Made by a program: the position numbers and the translations under genes. The notes beneath the pieces were generated by a model. The model made no database searches. It was not told where the DNA came from and saw only the letters and a program-made list of their open reading frames with translations. From Bacteroidetes bacterium RIFCSPLOWO2_12_FULL_35_15 (GTDB lineage: Bacteria > Bacteroidota > Bacteroidia > 2-12-FULL-35-15): DNA of 64,000 bases. The DNA lies in contig MEPB01000019.1 of NCBI GenBank assembly GCA_001769385.1, positions 186,001 through 250,000 on the forward strand, written 5' to 3'. Below, in pieces: positions 44,938 to 54,290 of this stretch (position 1 is its first letter; each line of letters starts with the position of its first letter).

Positions 44938-47303
44938 TATTTTATTTTACTAACAATTTCAAATTGCTGAACAATTGATTCTCCTTCTTCATCAACTAAA
45001 GTTAATGTATGAATCCCTTCGTCAGGACTTAATCCCATTTGATGAACAGTTTGAGTACTTCCGATAAATACACCATCTAAATGCCAATAAATGAGTGTAT
45101 TTGCTTTTCGGTGTGCTACTTGAAAAATTGTTTTTCCCATCGTTCCATCCAACTCAACAGGCACATAAATTTTACTGAATTGTTTGGGATAAATAATTTC
45201 CATTGCACTCAAACCGCTTGTTTCGCAATCACTTCGGAGTGGAGGGAGTTCTGCATAAGAAGGGTTTTTGGATTTGTAAAACCATTCCATTGCCGGAGGT
45301 AAAACAAACCAGCTTTTGTGTTGCATTTTATTTACATCTTCGCAATTGCTGTTCACTCTGTATTTTCCGCTTGCATCCAGATGGATCAAACGATGATATT
45401 TACAAGGTTCTGAACGTAATCCTGATTTTTGGATCCAGGCAGTATCAATGGGCTCGCATATTTCTGATGCTCTGCATCCGCTTTGATGACAAATGGCAAT
45501 TTTTTCCATTTCATCATAAGGTATAGTAAACCATTTGCTTTGTTTTAACACGCTGAAAATATCAAATAAAATTGGAGCCGCAGTTTGAATTCCTACTAAT
45601 CCCGGTCGGCCTTCTCCGTCAGCATTTCCAACCCAAACACCTACCACATAATTGGGTGTAACGCCAATCGCCCATCCATCACGATAACCAAAGCTTGTTC
45701 CTGTTTTCCAGGCAACTTTATTTGCTGATGTGTATTGTCGCCAACCAGCATCTTCATCCGGACGAGAGACTTCCACCATTGCTTCAAATGTTAAATAAAT
45801 AGAAGCTGCATCCAGAAATGTTAAGTTACCTAAATCACGATCTTTTGTTTTTTGAATACTATAATAGGGAGGGTGAAAATCATTTATATCATATTTCCCA
45901 TTATAGGTTGTGTAATGATTGAGTGTGCGGGCCATGCTGGCATACATGCCCGTAATATCCCAAAGTTTGCCTTCCGCACCGCCTAAAATTACTGATAACC
46001 CATAATGATCCGGAGTAAATTTCAGGGTTGTCATTCCTATCTTTTTTAAATTATAATTGAATTTTTCGATTCCGTAATTCTGTAACATGCGTACCGCAGG
46101 AATATTTAAACTTCTAGCCAAAGCTCGTTTAGCGGGCACTGCACCATCAAATGTCTGGTTGTAATTTTGTGGGGCATATCCCGCAATTTGTGTTGGGATA
46201 TCAGGAATTAGGGTTGAAGAAAGTAGTTCGCCATCATTCAACATACCGGCAAACAAAAATGGTTTTAAAATACTGCCCGTACTCCGTGGCGCATTTATAA
46301 CATCAACATCACCTTGATATTCGGGTTTGCCTGTATTATCAGTATTCCCGACATAAGCCAATACATTTCCTGAATTTACATCCAACACAATTGCACAGGC
46401 ATTATGTATCTCATTTGCTTTTAAAATTTTATGATGATTTTCAACAATTTCATTAACACGTTCTTGTAAATGTCCATCAATGGTGGAAATTACGCGTTCT
46501 CCATTAAAACCTTCCTGAGTAACCCGTTGTAATAAGTGTGGGGCAATTTGTGGGATTGCATGGGCTTTTCCCGGCAAAGGTTCTGCTTTACTTAATTCAC
46601 ATGTTTCCTTATCAATTATTTCCGCTTTGAATAACCGGTCGAGGAGGCGATTCCTTTTTATTTTTAAGCGTTCCTGATTTTTCCCCGGATAAATTAAACT
46701 TGGAGCATTAGGTAATATTGCTAATGTGGCGGATTCTGCCCACGATAATTTGTTTACATCTCTACCAAAATATCGCCAGGAGGCAGCATCAATTCCAACA
46801 ACATTCCCTCCGAAAGGTGCATTGGAAGCATAAAGTGACAGTATTTCATATTTTGAATAAGTTAATTCCAGTCGTGTAGCTAAAATAATTTCAGTAATCT
46901 TTTCAAAAAATGTTCGGTGCTTTCCTTTTCGTGAAAGCCGTATAACCTGCATGGATAAGGTGCTGCCTCCACTAACGATTTTTTTTGCTTTTAAGTTCTG
47001 CCAGATTGCTCTTGCAAAAGCAACTGGATCAAATCCTTTATGAGAAAAAAATGCACGATCTTCAAATTGAATGATGGAAGCGATAAATTTTATGGGTACA
47101 TTTTTATTTTGAGGGAACCTCCATTGTTTATCTCCCGCGATACGTGCGGCAAGCAGGTTGCCGTCTTTGTCTTCAAGTACCGTAGATGTTTGGTTTTTAA
47201 ATAAGGGTGAAGGCAAACAAAACCAAAACCAAATGCAAAATAACAGGAGTGAAATTGAAAGAATTCCCTTTTTTGTTTTAAGATATTTTAAAACTATTTT
47301 CAG
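44937..47303 (-). CDS. pbpC: Penicillin-binding protein 1C, non-ATG start
   Basis: 788 residues if the CTG at 47303 starts it. The frame opens at 47318 and has no ATG. A TTG at 47216 is available but would cut off a membrane helix (ILSISLLLFCIWFWFCLPSP) typical of PbpC, so the start must be further upstream at CTG, ATA or ATT. The glycosyltransferase domain has FEDRAFFSHKGFDP and SGGSTLSMQVIRL. The transpeptidase domain has the SxxK motif SILK in STGSILKPF and KTGTSFGYRDGW. A C-terminal domain typical of PbpC follows. It polymerises peptidoglycan on the outside of the inner membrane. The alpha-2-macroglobulin gene that often accompanies pbpC is not next to it. Confidence 0.93.
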   Translation of the reverse strand: MKIVLKYLKTKKGILSISLLLFCIWFWFCLPSPLFKNQTSTVLEDKDGNLLAARIAGDKQWRFPQNKNVPIKFIASIIQFEDRAFFSHKGFDPVAFARAIWQNLKAKKIVSGGSTLSMQVIRLSRKGKHRTFFEKITEIILATRLELTYSKYEILSLYASNAPFGGNVVGIDAASWRYFGRDVNKLSWAESATLAILPNAPSLIYPGKNQERLKIKRNRLLDRLFKAEIIDKETCELSKAEPLPGKAHAIPQIAPHLLQRVTQEGFNGERVISTIDGHLQERVNEIVENHHKILKANEIHNACAIVLDVNSGNVLAYVGNTDNTGKPEYQGDVDVINAPRSTGSILKPFLFAGMLNDGELLSSTLIPDIPTQIAGYAPQNYNQTFDGAVPAKRALARSLNIPAVRMLQNYGIEKFNYNLKKIGMTTLKFTPDHYGLSVILGGAEGKLWDITGMYASMARTLNHYTTYNGKYDINDFHPPYYSIQKTKDRDLGNLTFLDAASIYLTFEAMVEVSRPDEDAGWRQYTSANKVAWKTGTSFGYRDGWAIGVTPNYVVGVWVGNADGEGRPGLVGIQTAAPILFDIFSVLKQSKWFTIPYDEMEKIAICHQSGCRASEICEPIDTAWIQKSGLRSEPCKYHRLIHLDASGKYRVNSNCEDVNKMQHKSWFVLPPAMEWFYKSKNPSYAELPPLRSDCETSGLSAMEIIYPKQFSKIYVPVELDGTMGKTIFQVAHRKANTLIYWHLDGVFIGSTQTVHQMGLSPDEGIHTLTLVDEEGESIVQQFEIVSKIK

Positions 47304-47628
47304 ATGAGTAAAGTTTTTTTAAGTAGCAGTAAATATAGCTGTTCCGAATAAAAATTGTTTGAATTTTTTTTTGATTTATACTCTTGGACTACTTTTTTAT
47401 TTTTAAAATGAGTAATATTATTTTTCAGAAGCATAGCATTCAAGAGGTTTAGCGCTTTAAAAATCAACAAAAAGGTTGATTTTAATCATATTATTGGGCC
47501 TAATTATTAACAAAAGCTATATTTATCAACAATTTTGCAATTTTTTTGCTCTGAAACTTGCTTTGTATATAGTTTCTGTTTTAAATTCGTTATATAAATT
47601 AATGTTAAACCCTTAAAAACCAATCAAA
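47304..47628. other. Intergenic region upstream of HU gene
   Basis: About 325 AT-rich bases between pbpC and the divergent HU gene. It should hold both promoters. GCAATTTTTTTGCTCTG and TTAACAAAAG...TATCAACAA tracts are seen, but no clear TAnnTTTG box, ORF or hairpin stands out. Confidence 0.4.
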
Positions 47629-47904
47629 ATGAACAAAGCAGAATTAGTTGACGCAATTGCATCAGAATCAAAATTAACAAAAGCAGATTCTCAAAGAGCA
47701 TTAGAAGCATTTGTTAATGCTACAACAAAAGCACTTAAAAAAGGTGACAGAGTTGCTCTGGTAGGTTTCGGTTCTTTCTCTATTTCAAAAAGAGCTGCAC
47801 GTAACGGACGCAATCCTCAAACTGGAAAAGCTATTAAAATTGCTGCTAAAAAAGTAGCTAAATTTAAAGCTGGTGCTGATTTAGCAAAAACTGTTAACAA
47901 ATAA
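47629..47904 (+). CDS. HU-family DNA-binding protein
   Basis: 91 residues. MNKAELVDAIASESKLTKAD begins the helical dimer core. GDRVALVGFGSFSISKRAAR leads into the DNA-contacting arm with GRNPQTGKAIKIAA, including the Pro that intercalates at the arm tip, and KVAKFKAGADLAKTV ends it. HU bends and packs DNA as a homo- or heterodimer. It is transcribed alone and followed by a strong terminator. Its composition (Ala/Lys-rich, few rare codons) fits a highly expressed gene. Confidence 0.97.
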   Translation: MNKAELVDAIASESKLTKADSQRALEAFVNATTKALKKGDRVALVGFGSFSISKRAARNGRNPQTGKAIKIAAKKVAKFKAGADLAKTVNK

Positions 47905-47920
47905 TCGTTGACTAAAAAAA

Positions 47921-47956
47921 TTAAAAAGGCTTCGCAATTTTGCGAAGCCTTTTTAA
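47921..47956 (+). terminator. Rho-independent terminator of HU gene
   Basis: AAAAAGGCTTCGCA and TGCGAAGCCTTTTT pair exactly around ATTT, followed by T-rich sequence. It lies 17 bases after the HU stop. Confidence 0.92.
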
Positions 47957-48060
47957 TTTCAATCCCCCGGTCTGTTTTACTTCTACTTCTTTATATCTGT
48001 TTAAATAATTGTTAAGGGACATAAATTTATTTCCTGTAATCAGTTATTAGAGTAGAATAT

Positions 48061-48846
48061 CTACCGGGTAATTGTGAATTGAATAGACGATGAAGATTTA
48101 TTGGTTCGTATAACTAATAAATAATTTCCACCGGCAAATTTTTCAAACCCAATTTCTGTTTCGTGTTTTCCTTTAAGTTCGTTTGCTCTTTTTATGTCGT
48201 ATATCTTTTCACTGTTTGTATTGAATATTTCCAGGATTAAATCTGTATTTTCTGCAAGGGTATAAGAAACGGTTCCTTTGTTTACGACAGGATTTGGAAA
48301 TAATTTTAACTGAAAATTGTCAGTTAATCGTTTTTGAATAGTAGCAGTAGATTTCAAAGCACTGTCAATAGCACTATACAAAGCAAGTGAATCTCCTGCC
48401 AAGGAATCATTTTGGTTATAATATACCTGATGGTTTGCTCCCCCAAATATTACTACTTTAGGCATTCCTATTGCTCCATAATCATTCATGGTAACAGCGT
48501 GAGAAGAAAATATAAATGCATCAGAAATAGTATTCGCTGCTGCCCAAGTGTTTAAATCGGAGCAGAGATTGCTCCCAAAACCATCACTCAAATAAAATAA
48601 AATCCTATTGGGATAATTCAACTTGAATTCTTCAAATACTTTGTATGCCGACAGGCTCGGAGCAATACAAAATCCACATGGCATCACAAAATCCAATATC
48701 ACTACTTTGCCGGAATCTAAATCTGAATATAAATGATGAACCGTGCCAGCACAATCAACCGTGTTAAAATCAACAGCCGTGGTTTGTGATAGTAGAACAT
48801 TAGTAATCAAAAGAAAAAAACATAAACTGGCTATTTGTTTTCTCAT
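48061..48846 (-). CDS. Thioredoxin-like protein with T9SS type A sorting domain, copy 2
   Basis: 261 residues from the ATG at 48846; the frame runs 23 codons further but MRKQIASLCFFLLITNVLLS is the signal peptide. The thioredoxin-like domain has CGFC (Cys57, Cys60) in DFVMPCGFCIAPS and the cis-Pro loop YGAIGMPKVVIF. The T9SS type A domain is at the end (LFPNPVVNKGTVSYTL, LEIFNTNSEKIYD, GGNYLLVIRT). The opening TTAVDFNTVDCAGTVHHLYS is similar to TTAVDFNVTDTHGNPHNLFS in the protein at 15674, so they are paralogues with different active-site pairs. The substrate is unknown. Confidence 0.9.
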   Translation of the reverse strand: MRKQIASLCFFLLITNVLLSQTTAVDFNTVDCAGTVHHLYSDLDSGKVVILDFVMPCGFCIAPSLSAYKVFEEFKLNYPNRILFYLSDGFGSNLCSDLNTWAAANTISDAFIFSSHAVTMNDYGAIGMPKVVIFGGANHQVYYNQNDSLAGDSLALYSAIDSALKSTATIQKRLTDNFQLKLFPNPVVNKGTVSYTLAENTDLILEIFNTNSEKIYDIKRANELKGKHETEIGFEKFAGGNYLLVIRTNKSSSSIQFTITR

Positions 48847-49101
48847 TATTAAAGAATTTGAAGAACTAATATAGTAGTTTTTCAATATATAACAAAATTG
48901 CATTAACATAAGCAACTACATAAGCAACTAGGTATCACTTATCCTCAATTCCTATTCGCTTTTTTTTGGAAAAACGTAAACACCAGAATGTGCTATTTGC
49001 ATGTAGAAAAAAAGTAAATCGCAAAAAAAGTTGCTTTAAAATATGTTATAATGGACTATTTTCTACCTTTAGTTTTATTATAAATTGAAATCAGCTATTT
49101 T

Positions 49102-50661
49102 ATGAAAAAAATATTTTTTCTGTTTTTTGCAATTGCAATTTCTTGCATAACAAAAACTACGCTTGCTCAGAATTATAATGTAATTGAAGGGACTGAATTC
49201 GACCCCCCATCAGATTCAAAATGGGGTTCTTATGCCGGTGAAAACACAAATTATTTTTATACATTACGAATAAAAACCAAAGGGAGAGGTACAAAATATT
49301 TTATAGAGGGAATGAATAAAGCCTCTCTTAAAAAATCTTTTGAAACCGAACTTCCATTAGAAGAAGAAGCTCATGTTGGCCTTGATCCGGTTTCTTTGGA
49401 TATGAAGATTTTATGTTCAGAAGGACGGATTTATGTTTGTTTTAAAGGATTTAATAAAGATGAAAAAACAAATAAATATTTTATAAAAGTTGTTTTTGCG
49501 GATGGAAAATTAGGCGATTTGCTTGAAATTGAAAGCACTACCGAAAAGTTTGACATCAATCTGTATATCAATAATGACAAATCAAAAATATTAATGATTA
49601 ACGATAAGGCCTGGAATAATGGCCATCAAAATGTAGCGGCTACTCTTTTTAATGCTGATAATTTTTCAAAGATCTGGAAAAAACAAATGCCTGATGAATA
49701 CAAAGGAGCAAGCATAGAAACCTATTATTATAAATTAAATAATGCGGGCGATTTTTGTTTTTTATTCAATTATTTAATTTCAAAAGATCCTCAGGTGATT
49801 GGAAAAGGTATGGGGATAGTTAATAATGGAACCGAAAAAGCAAAATTTGTAGTGTTTCCCAATAAAGACAATCATGAAATTGAAAATGGCAGAATTGAAT
49901 TTACAGAAGCAGGAAAATTCATTTTTACAGGTTTATTTAAAGAAAATGTTTCCCTAAAGGAAGGAGAAGCAAATGGATTATCAAAAAAAGAAAAGGTAAA
50001 ATTGGAGCAAGAGCGTGAATCAAAAAAAAGAGTTGGAATTTATTCTTACTATGTTGATGTTGCAACAAGCAATTTGGTTACCAATTTTGAATTTTTTCCT
50101 GAAGATGTAGCACAAAAACTAAGTTACTCCCAAGGGTTGGTTTTGGCAGGAGCAGCAAATAAATATTATACTGCTTCAGGATTAGAAAATCTGAATGGTG
50201 ATTTTTATCTGTTTGAAAATCATAAATATACCATTTCTGGAAATGGGGTAGCAACGTTTGAAAGAGAGTTTATTATAACAAAAATCAATAGTAAAGGTGC
50301 AATTTCCTGGACTAAAATATTTCCAAAGAATACAGTTAATTCACTTAATACGTTTAATATTTTAAAACACGAAGGAAGGATTTATGTCTTTTATTTAGAG
50401 CATCCTAAAAATCTGGAAAAGTCAACCCTTAATGATTACGAGCCAACAAAATATGCTGACATTAAAACCTACAATGGTTCTGTGGTGGTTGGTTTAGAAA
50501 TTTCTTCTGATGGTTCAGCAGTTCGAAAACAAATATTCGAAAACAGTGGCTGGTGCTATGATCCGCAACCAAATAATATTTTATTGGAAAAAGATAATAA
50601 AATACTTATTCGGATGATCAATAGAGGCAAAGAGCGATTTGATGTAATTAAGGTAGATTGA
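49102..50661 (+). CDS. Secreted protein of unknown function
   Basis: 519 residues. A signal peptide is cut near KTTLAQNYN. The body is a series of beta-strand blocks resembling a propeller (ILCSEGRIYVCFKGF, ILMINDKAWNNGHQNVAATL, FEREFIITKINSKGAISWTK, FNILKHEGRIYVFYLEH). A coiled stretch, KKEKVKLEQERESKKRV, occurs near residue 300. There is no T9SS sorting domain and no lipobox, so it is probably periplasmic or secreted another way. I do not recognise a family. It is transcribed alone and ends in a terminator. Confidence 0.75.
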   Translation: MKKIFFLFFAIAISCITKTTLAQNYNVIEGTEFDPPSDSKWGSYAGENTNYFYTLRIKTKGRGTKYFIEGMNKASLKKSFETELPLEEEAHVGLDPVSLDMKILCSEGRIYVCFKGFNKDEKTNKYFIKVVFADGKLGDLLEIESTTEKFDINLYINNDKSKILMINDKAWNNGHQNVAATLFNADNFSKIWKKQMPDEYKGASIETYYYKLNNAGDFCFLFNYLISKDPQVIGKGMGIVNNGTEKAKFVVFPNKDNHEIENGRIEFTEAGKFIFTGLFKENVSLKEGEANGLSKKEKVKLEQERESKKRVGIYSYYVDVATSNLVTNFEFFPEDVAQKLSYSQGLVLAGAANKYYTASGLENLNGDFYLFENHKYTISGNGVATFEREFIITKINSKGAISWTKIFPKNTVNSLNTFNILKHEGRIYVFYLEHPKNLEKSTLNDYEPTKYADIKTYNGSVVVGLEISSDGSAVRKQIFENSGWCYDPQPNNILLEKDNKILIRMINRGKERFDVIKVD

Positions 50662-50690
50662 TTTTTTTATAAAATAAATTCATCATTTTG

Positions 50691-50737
50691 AAAAACCAAT
50701 TGTACATAGTCTCTGGCTATATACAATTGGTTTTTTT
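50691..50737 (+). terminator. Rho-independent terminator
   Basis: AAAACCAATTGTACATAG and CTATATACAATTGGTTTT pair with one mismatch around TCTCTGG, followed by a T-run. It is about 30 bases after the stop of the unknown secreted protein. Confidence 0.9.
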
Positions 50738-50824
50738 ATTTTAACGATTAAGCTATTTGTTATGCCGTTCAATCAACCTCCTTTTTTAAGAAGGGTTTAT
50801 CTTAAAGTCGAAATAATTTCGCTC

Positions 50825-52066
50825 CTAACTTTTCTCTTCCCAGATCATACATAAATTCACAATCGTTTCTACTACTTTCTCCATATCCTGAATAGATACC
50901 CATTCATGTTTAGAGTGGAAAGCATGTTCCCCGGCAAAAATATTCGGACAAGGTAAACCCATATATGAAAAACGTGAACCATCTGTTCCTCCTCTGATGC
51001 TTGACAATACAGGCTCAACACCTGTTCGTTTTATTGCTTCCAAAGCATTGTTTACAATGGCAGGATTTTTATCCAACACTTGTTTCATATTACGATATTG
51101 TTCTTTCACAATAAAATCGAAAGATGAATTAGGATAATTTTTGATAATTTTTTCTGTTAAGTTTTTCAAAAAATCTTCCTGTGTTTTTAACGTTTCTTCA
51201 TCAAATGCACGAATGATAAATTGAAGAACACTTTCTTCAATTCCTCCAGAAATACTTACAGGATGTACAAATGGTTCTTTCTTCTCGGTTGCTTCAGGAC
51301 ACATTTTATCTTTTGGCAAAGCAGCAACCAAATCACAAGCAATTTTAATTGCACTTTCCATTTTATTTTTTGCAAATCCGGGATGTGTACTTACACCATG
51401 GAATTTAATTGTAACTCCATCAGCTGAAAAGGTTTCATTCTCAATATGTCCAAGCTCTTCACCATCAATCGTGTAACCATAATCAGCACCTAGTTTTTTC
51501 AGGTCAGCTTTATCTGCCCCACGGCCGATCTCTTCATCAGGAGTAAATAAAATTTTAATTGTTCCATGTTTTATTTCAGAATGATTAATTAAATGAAGTG
51601 CAGCATCCATGATTTCTGCAATGCCGGCTTTGTTATCGGCACCAAGCAAAGTAGTTCCGTCAGTCGTAATTATATCATTGCCTATCTGTTTTAGTAAGGA
51701 AGGATGATCCTTTGTTTTTATAATTTGTGTTTTATCGTTGATCAATACAATATCTTTTCCATCATAATTTTTTACAAGTTGAGGATTAACATCTTTCCCC
51801 GAACAATCCGGTGAGGTATCCATATGTGCGCAGAAACAAATTACAGGTACTTTTTTTGAAGTGTTGCTCGGGATGGTTGCATACACATATCCAAACTCAT
51901 CCATGTTTGCATCCGTAATTCCAATTTCAATAAGTTCTTTTACCAATACTTTTCCAAGGTCCTTTTGTTTTTCGGTTGATGGACAAGTTTCTGAATTAGG
52001 ATCACTTTGGGTATCAATTTTTACATACTTTAAAAATCGTTCTGTAACTGTGTGGTTTATTTTCAT
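50825..52066 (-). CDS. pepT: Peptidase T (tripeptide aminopeptidase)
   Basis: 413 residues, the usual length. Zinc-binding and catalytic motifs of the M20B family are FCAHMDTSPD (His and catalytic Asp), GTTLLGADNKAG (bridging Asp), FTPDEEIGRGAD (Glu-Glu), DGEELGHIENE, and a final His in EHAFHSKHEW. SSIRGGTDGSRFSYMGLPCP also fits the family. It removes the N-terminal residue from tripeptides in the cytoplasm. It is monocistronic here. Confidence 0.96.
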   Translation of the reverse strand: MKINHTVTERFLKYVKIDTQSDPNSETCPSTEKQKDLGKVLVKELIEIGITDANMDEFGYVYATIPSNTSKKVPVICFCAHMDTSPDCSGKDVNPQLVKNYDGKDIVLINDKTQIIKTKDHPSLLKQIGNDIITTDGTTLLGADNKAGIAEIMDAALHLINHSEIKHGTIKILFTPDEEIGRGADKADLKKLGADYGYTIDGEELGHIENETFSADGVTIKFHGVSTHPGFAKNKMESAIKIACDLVAALPKDKMCPEATEKKEPFVHPVSISGGIEESVLQFIIRAFDEETLKTQEDFLKNLTEKIIKNYPNSSFDFIVKEQYRNMKQVLDKNPAIVNNALEAIKRTGVEPVLSSIRGGTDGSRFSYMGLPCPNIFAGEHAFHSKHEWVSIQDMEKVVETIVNLCMIWEEKS

Positions 52067-52298
52067 TTATTTGTTTTTTAATTAAGATTATTTGTTGATT
52101 AGGTTAAATGAGTTTATTGGTTAACTGGTTAGTAGGTAATTAAGTTTATTATTGACTGCTTAATAAGTTATTAGTTAATTGGTTTTTGATTCACCTATTT
52201 ACTAAATACTCAATTAACTTATTCCCTTAATTAACATTTTAACCTTTCTTTTCCTCCGCGAATTACCGTATTTTTGGGCAATATTCAAAATCATTAAA
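52067..52298. other. Low-complexity intergenic region with TTAATTGGTT motifs
   Basis: 232 AT-rich bases, with GGTTAACTGGTTAGTAGG, TTAGTTAATTGGTTTTTG and the mirror ACTCAATTAACTTATTCCC. GGTTAAATG near one end is mirrored by CATTTTAACC (imperfectly) at the other. It is a mosaic of short repeats around a promoter region, with no gene. Confidence 0.4.
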
Positions 52299-52766
52299 AT
52301 GAAATATAAAAGACTTCGTCCCGAAGAATTACAAGCATTGGAAAAAGAATTTGTGAACTTTTTGGCATCTGCTCAAATTACAGCACAGGACTGGGAGAAA
52401 ATGAAAGAACAAGAATTAGAAAAAGCCAATGAACTGATAGAGGTTTTTAGTGATCTGGTATATGATAAGGTTCTTCGAAAAATAAAATTTCTGGAATTCA
52501 GAGATGCAAAGACCTTAAATATTTTTAATTGTACGGAAGAAAAAATAAAACTGCTTGGTTTGCGTGTAAACGAAAGCAGCACACTTGATCTAACTGCACC
52601 TGATGTTCTTTCAAAATGGAACCAAAGTAATTCCGGCAATGTGACTGTTGTAAGAACAGAAAAAAATTATAGCAAAGAACGCGAATTGGAAATGTTTGAA
52701 CTGCTCCAAACAGGTTGCTTAATTACAGATGACAAGCTTTACAATTTATTGCGAGGGATGGTTTAA
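52299..52766 (+). CDS. DUF6495-type protein, unknown function
   Basis: 155 residues without a signal peptide. The opening MKYKRLRPEELQALEKEFVN and FLASAQITAQDWEKMKEQE match a family common in Bacteroidota that is usually listed as DUF6495. The middle has LIEVFSDLVYDKVLRKIKFL and the end NYSKERELEMFELLQTGCLI. It is helical and cytoplasmic. Nothing in the neighbourhood hints at a role. I am moderately sure of the family name. Confidence 0.7.
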   Translation: MKYKRLRPEELQALEKEFVNFLASAQITAQDWEKMKEQELEKANELIEVFSDLVYDKVLRKIKFLEFRDAKTLNIFNCTEEKIKLLGLRVNESSTLDLTAPDVLSKWNQSNSGNVTVVRTEKNYSKERELEMFELLQTGCLITDDKLYNLLRGMV

Positions 52767-52825
52767 GTTTTTTCATCTTGCCATACCTTAAAATTTGATT
52801 TGTACTACAAATCTTATTTAAAATT

Positions 52826-52948
52826 TTAACCACATAGAGACATAGTTTTATGCATGTTAAGCGCAGCATAGGCAAAGCTTTAACATAGGCTATGTGATTA
52901 AATACAATTTCTATAAGTTCTTTTCTTCAAATGTTTCTATGTGGTTAA
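52826..52948. repeat. Inverted-repeat element with ACCACATAGAGACAT ends
   Basis: TTAACCACATAGAGACATAG at the left and ATGTTTCTATGTGGTTAA at the right match as inverted repeats with one mismatch in the 16-base core. The 85-base interior includes CATAGGCAAAGCTTTAACATA-like internal symmetry. The layout is MITE-like. Confidence 0.75.
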
Positions 52949-53016
52949 GTGTTAGGGATATCTTAGAGTCTTCAAAAAATGCTGTCCAAAATCATATTTT
53001 AAAGCACTTTTATCTT

Positions 53017-53024
53017 TACTTTTG
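53017..53024 (+). promoter_or_regulatory. Candidate -7 box (TACTTTTG) of U32-ferredoxin operon
   Basis: TACTTTTG is an exact match to TAnnTTTG, 27 bases before the ATG at 53052. A clear -33 TTG is not seen. Confidence 0.55.
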
Positions 53025-53051
53025 CACTTTAAACTTTAATGCATATTGCAA

Positions 53052-54290
53052 ATGCAAAAAAACAAAGTGGAATTAATGGCCCCTGCGGGTTCATTTGAAT
53101 CATTAACAGCAGCTATTCAAGGTGGTGCGGATTCGATCTATTTCGGTATCGAACAATTGAATATGCGTGCTCGTTCAAATAGTAATTTCGTTTTTGACGA
53201 CCTTCCAAAAATTGTTGAGATCTGTAAAGCTAACAATCTGAAAAGTTATCTTACCCTCAATACAATTGTTTACGATCACGATATCAGCTTAATGAAAAGT
53301 ATTGTGGATGCTGCAAAAGAAAATGGCATCGATGCAATCATAGCATCTGACCTGGCTGTATTCAATTATGCAAAAAAAACAGCTGTAAGAGTTCATGTTT
53401 CTACACAGGCAAATATTTCGAATGTGGAAAGTATTGAGTTTTTTGCGCCTTATGCTGATGTGATGGTGATGGCGCGTGAACTGAGTTTGATGCAGGTTGC
53501 TTCTATCACACGTGAAATAAAAAGAAGGAATATCATTGGTCCATCGGGTGAACTGGTGCGCGTTGAAATATTTGCTCATGGCGCATTATGTATGGCCGTT
53601 TCCGGAAAATGTTATATGAGTTTACATTCCAATTTTGCATCTGCAAATCGTGGTGCATGCATTCAAAATTGTCGCAGAAATTATATTGTTATTGATAAAG
53701 AAGAAGGTGTAGAATTTGAGATAGACAATGAATATATTATGTCGGCAAAAGATTTGTGTACCATCGATTTTTTGGATAAAGTAATTGATGCAGGTACAAC
53801 AGTTTTGAAAATTGAAGGTCGCGGTCGCAGCGCGGATTATGTTTATACAGTTACCAAATGTTATCGCGAAGCTGTTGATTCAATTTATGAAGGAACTTAT
53901 TCTCCCGCAAAAGTTGAAGATTGGAAGGCACGTTTAGCAACTGTTTTTAATCGCGGATTCTGGGATGGATATTATTTAGGACGCACCATGGGCGAGTGGA
54001 GCAATGAGTATGGCTCGAAAGCAACAAAGAAAAAAATATATGTTGGACGCGGATTAAAATATTATGAGAATGCTCGTGCAGGAGAATTTAAATTGGAAGC
54101 ACAAACACTTTCTGTAGGTGATGAAATATTAATTACAGGTCCTACAACAGGTGTGGTTCAAACTATTGTGACTGAATTACGTGTGGATGATAAACAACAA
54201 GAGAAGGTTAAAAAGGGAGATGTTTTTTCGGTGCCTTTGGAAGAGAAAGTTCGGCCATCGGATAAGTTATATAAATTGGTGGATGCATAA
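53052..54290 (+). CDS. Peptidase U32-family protein, probable RNA hydroxylation enzyme (TrhP/RlhA type)
   Basis: 412 residues from the ATG at 53052; a TTG two codons earlier is less likely. The U32 core is ELMAPAGSFESLTAAIQGGA and DSIYFGIEQLNMRARS. The family's Cys-rich segment is ALCMAVSGKCYMSLHSNF, then ANRGACIQNCRR. Although called U32 peptidases, the studied E. coli members TrhP and RlhA hydroxylate tRNA and 23S rRNA with prephenate and depend on iron-sulfur supply. Its stop overlaps the start of a ferredoxin gene (TAATG), so the two are made together. The length fits TrhP more than RlhA. The RNA target is inference. Confidence 0.88.
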   Translation: MQKNKVELMAPAGSFESLTAAIQGGADSIYFGIEQLNMRARSNSNFVFDDLPKIVEICKANNLKSYLTLNTIVYDHDISLMKSIVDAAKENGIDAIIASDLAVFNYAKKTAVRVHVSTQANISNVESIEFFAPYADVMVMARELSLMQVASITREIKRRNIIGPSGELVRVEIFAHGALCMAVSGKCYMSLHSNFASANRGACIQNCRRNYIVIDKEEGVEFEIDNEYIMSAKDLCTIDFLDKVIDAGTTVLKIEGRGRSADYVYTVTKCYREAVDSIYEGTYSPAKVEDWKARLATVFNRGFWDGYYLGRTMGEWSNEYGSKATKKKIYVGRGLKYYENARAGEFKLEAQTLSVGDEILITGPTTGVVQTIVTELRVDDKQQEKVKKGDVFSVPLEEKVRPSDKLYKLVDA

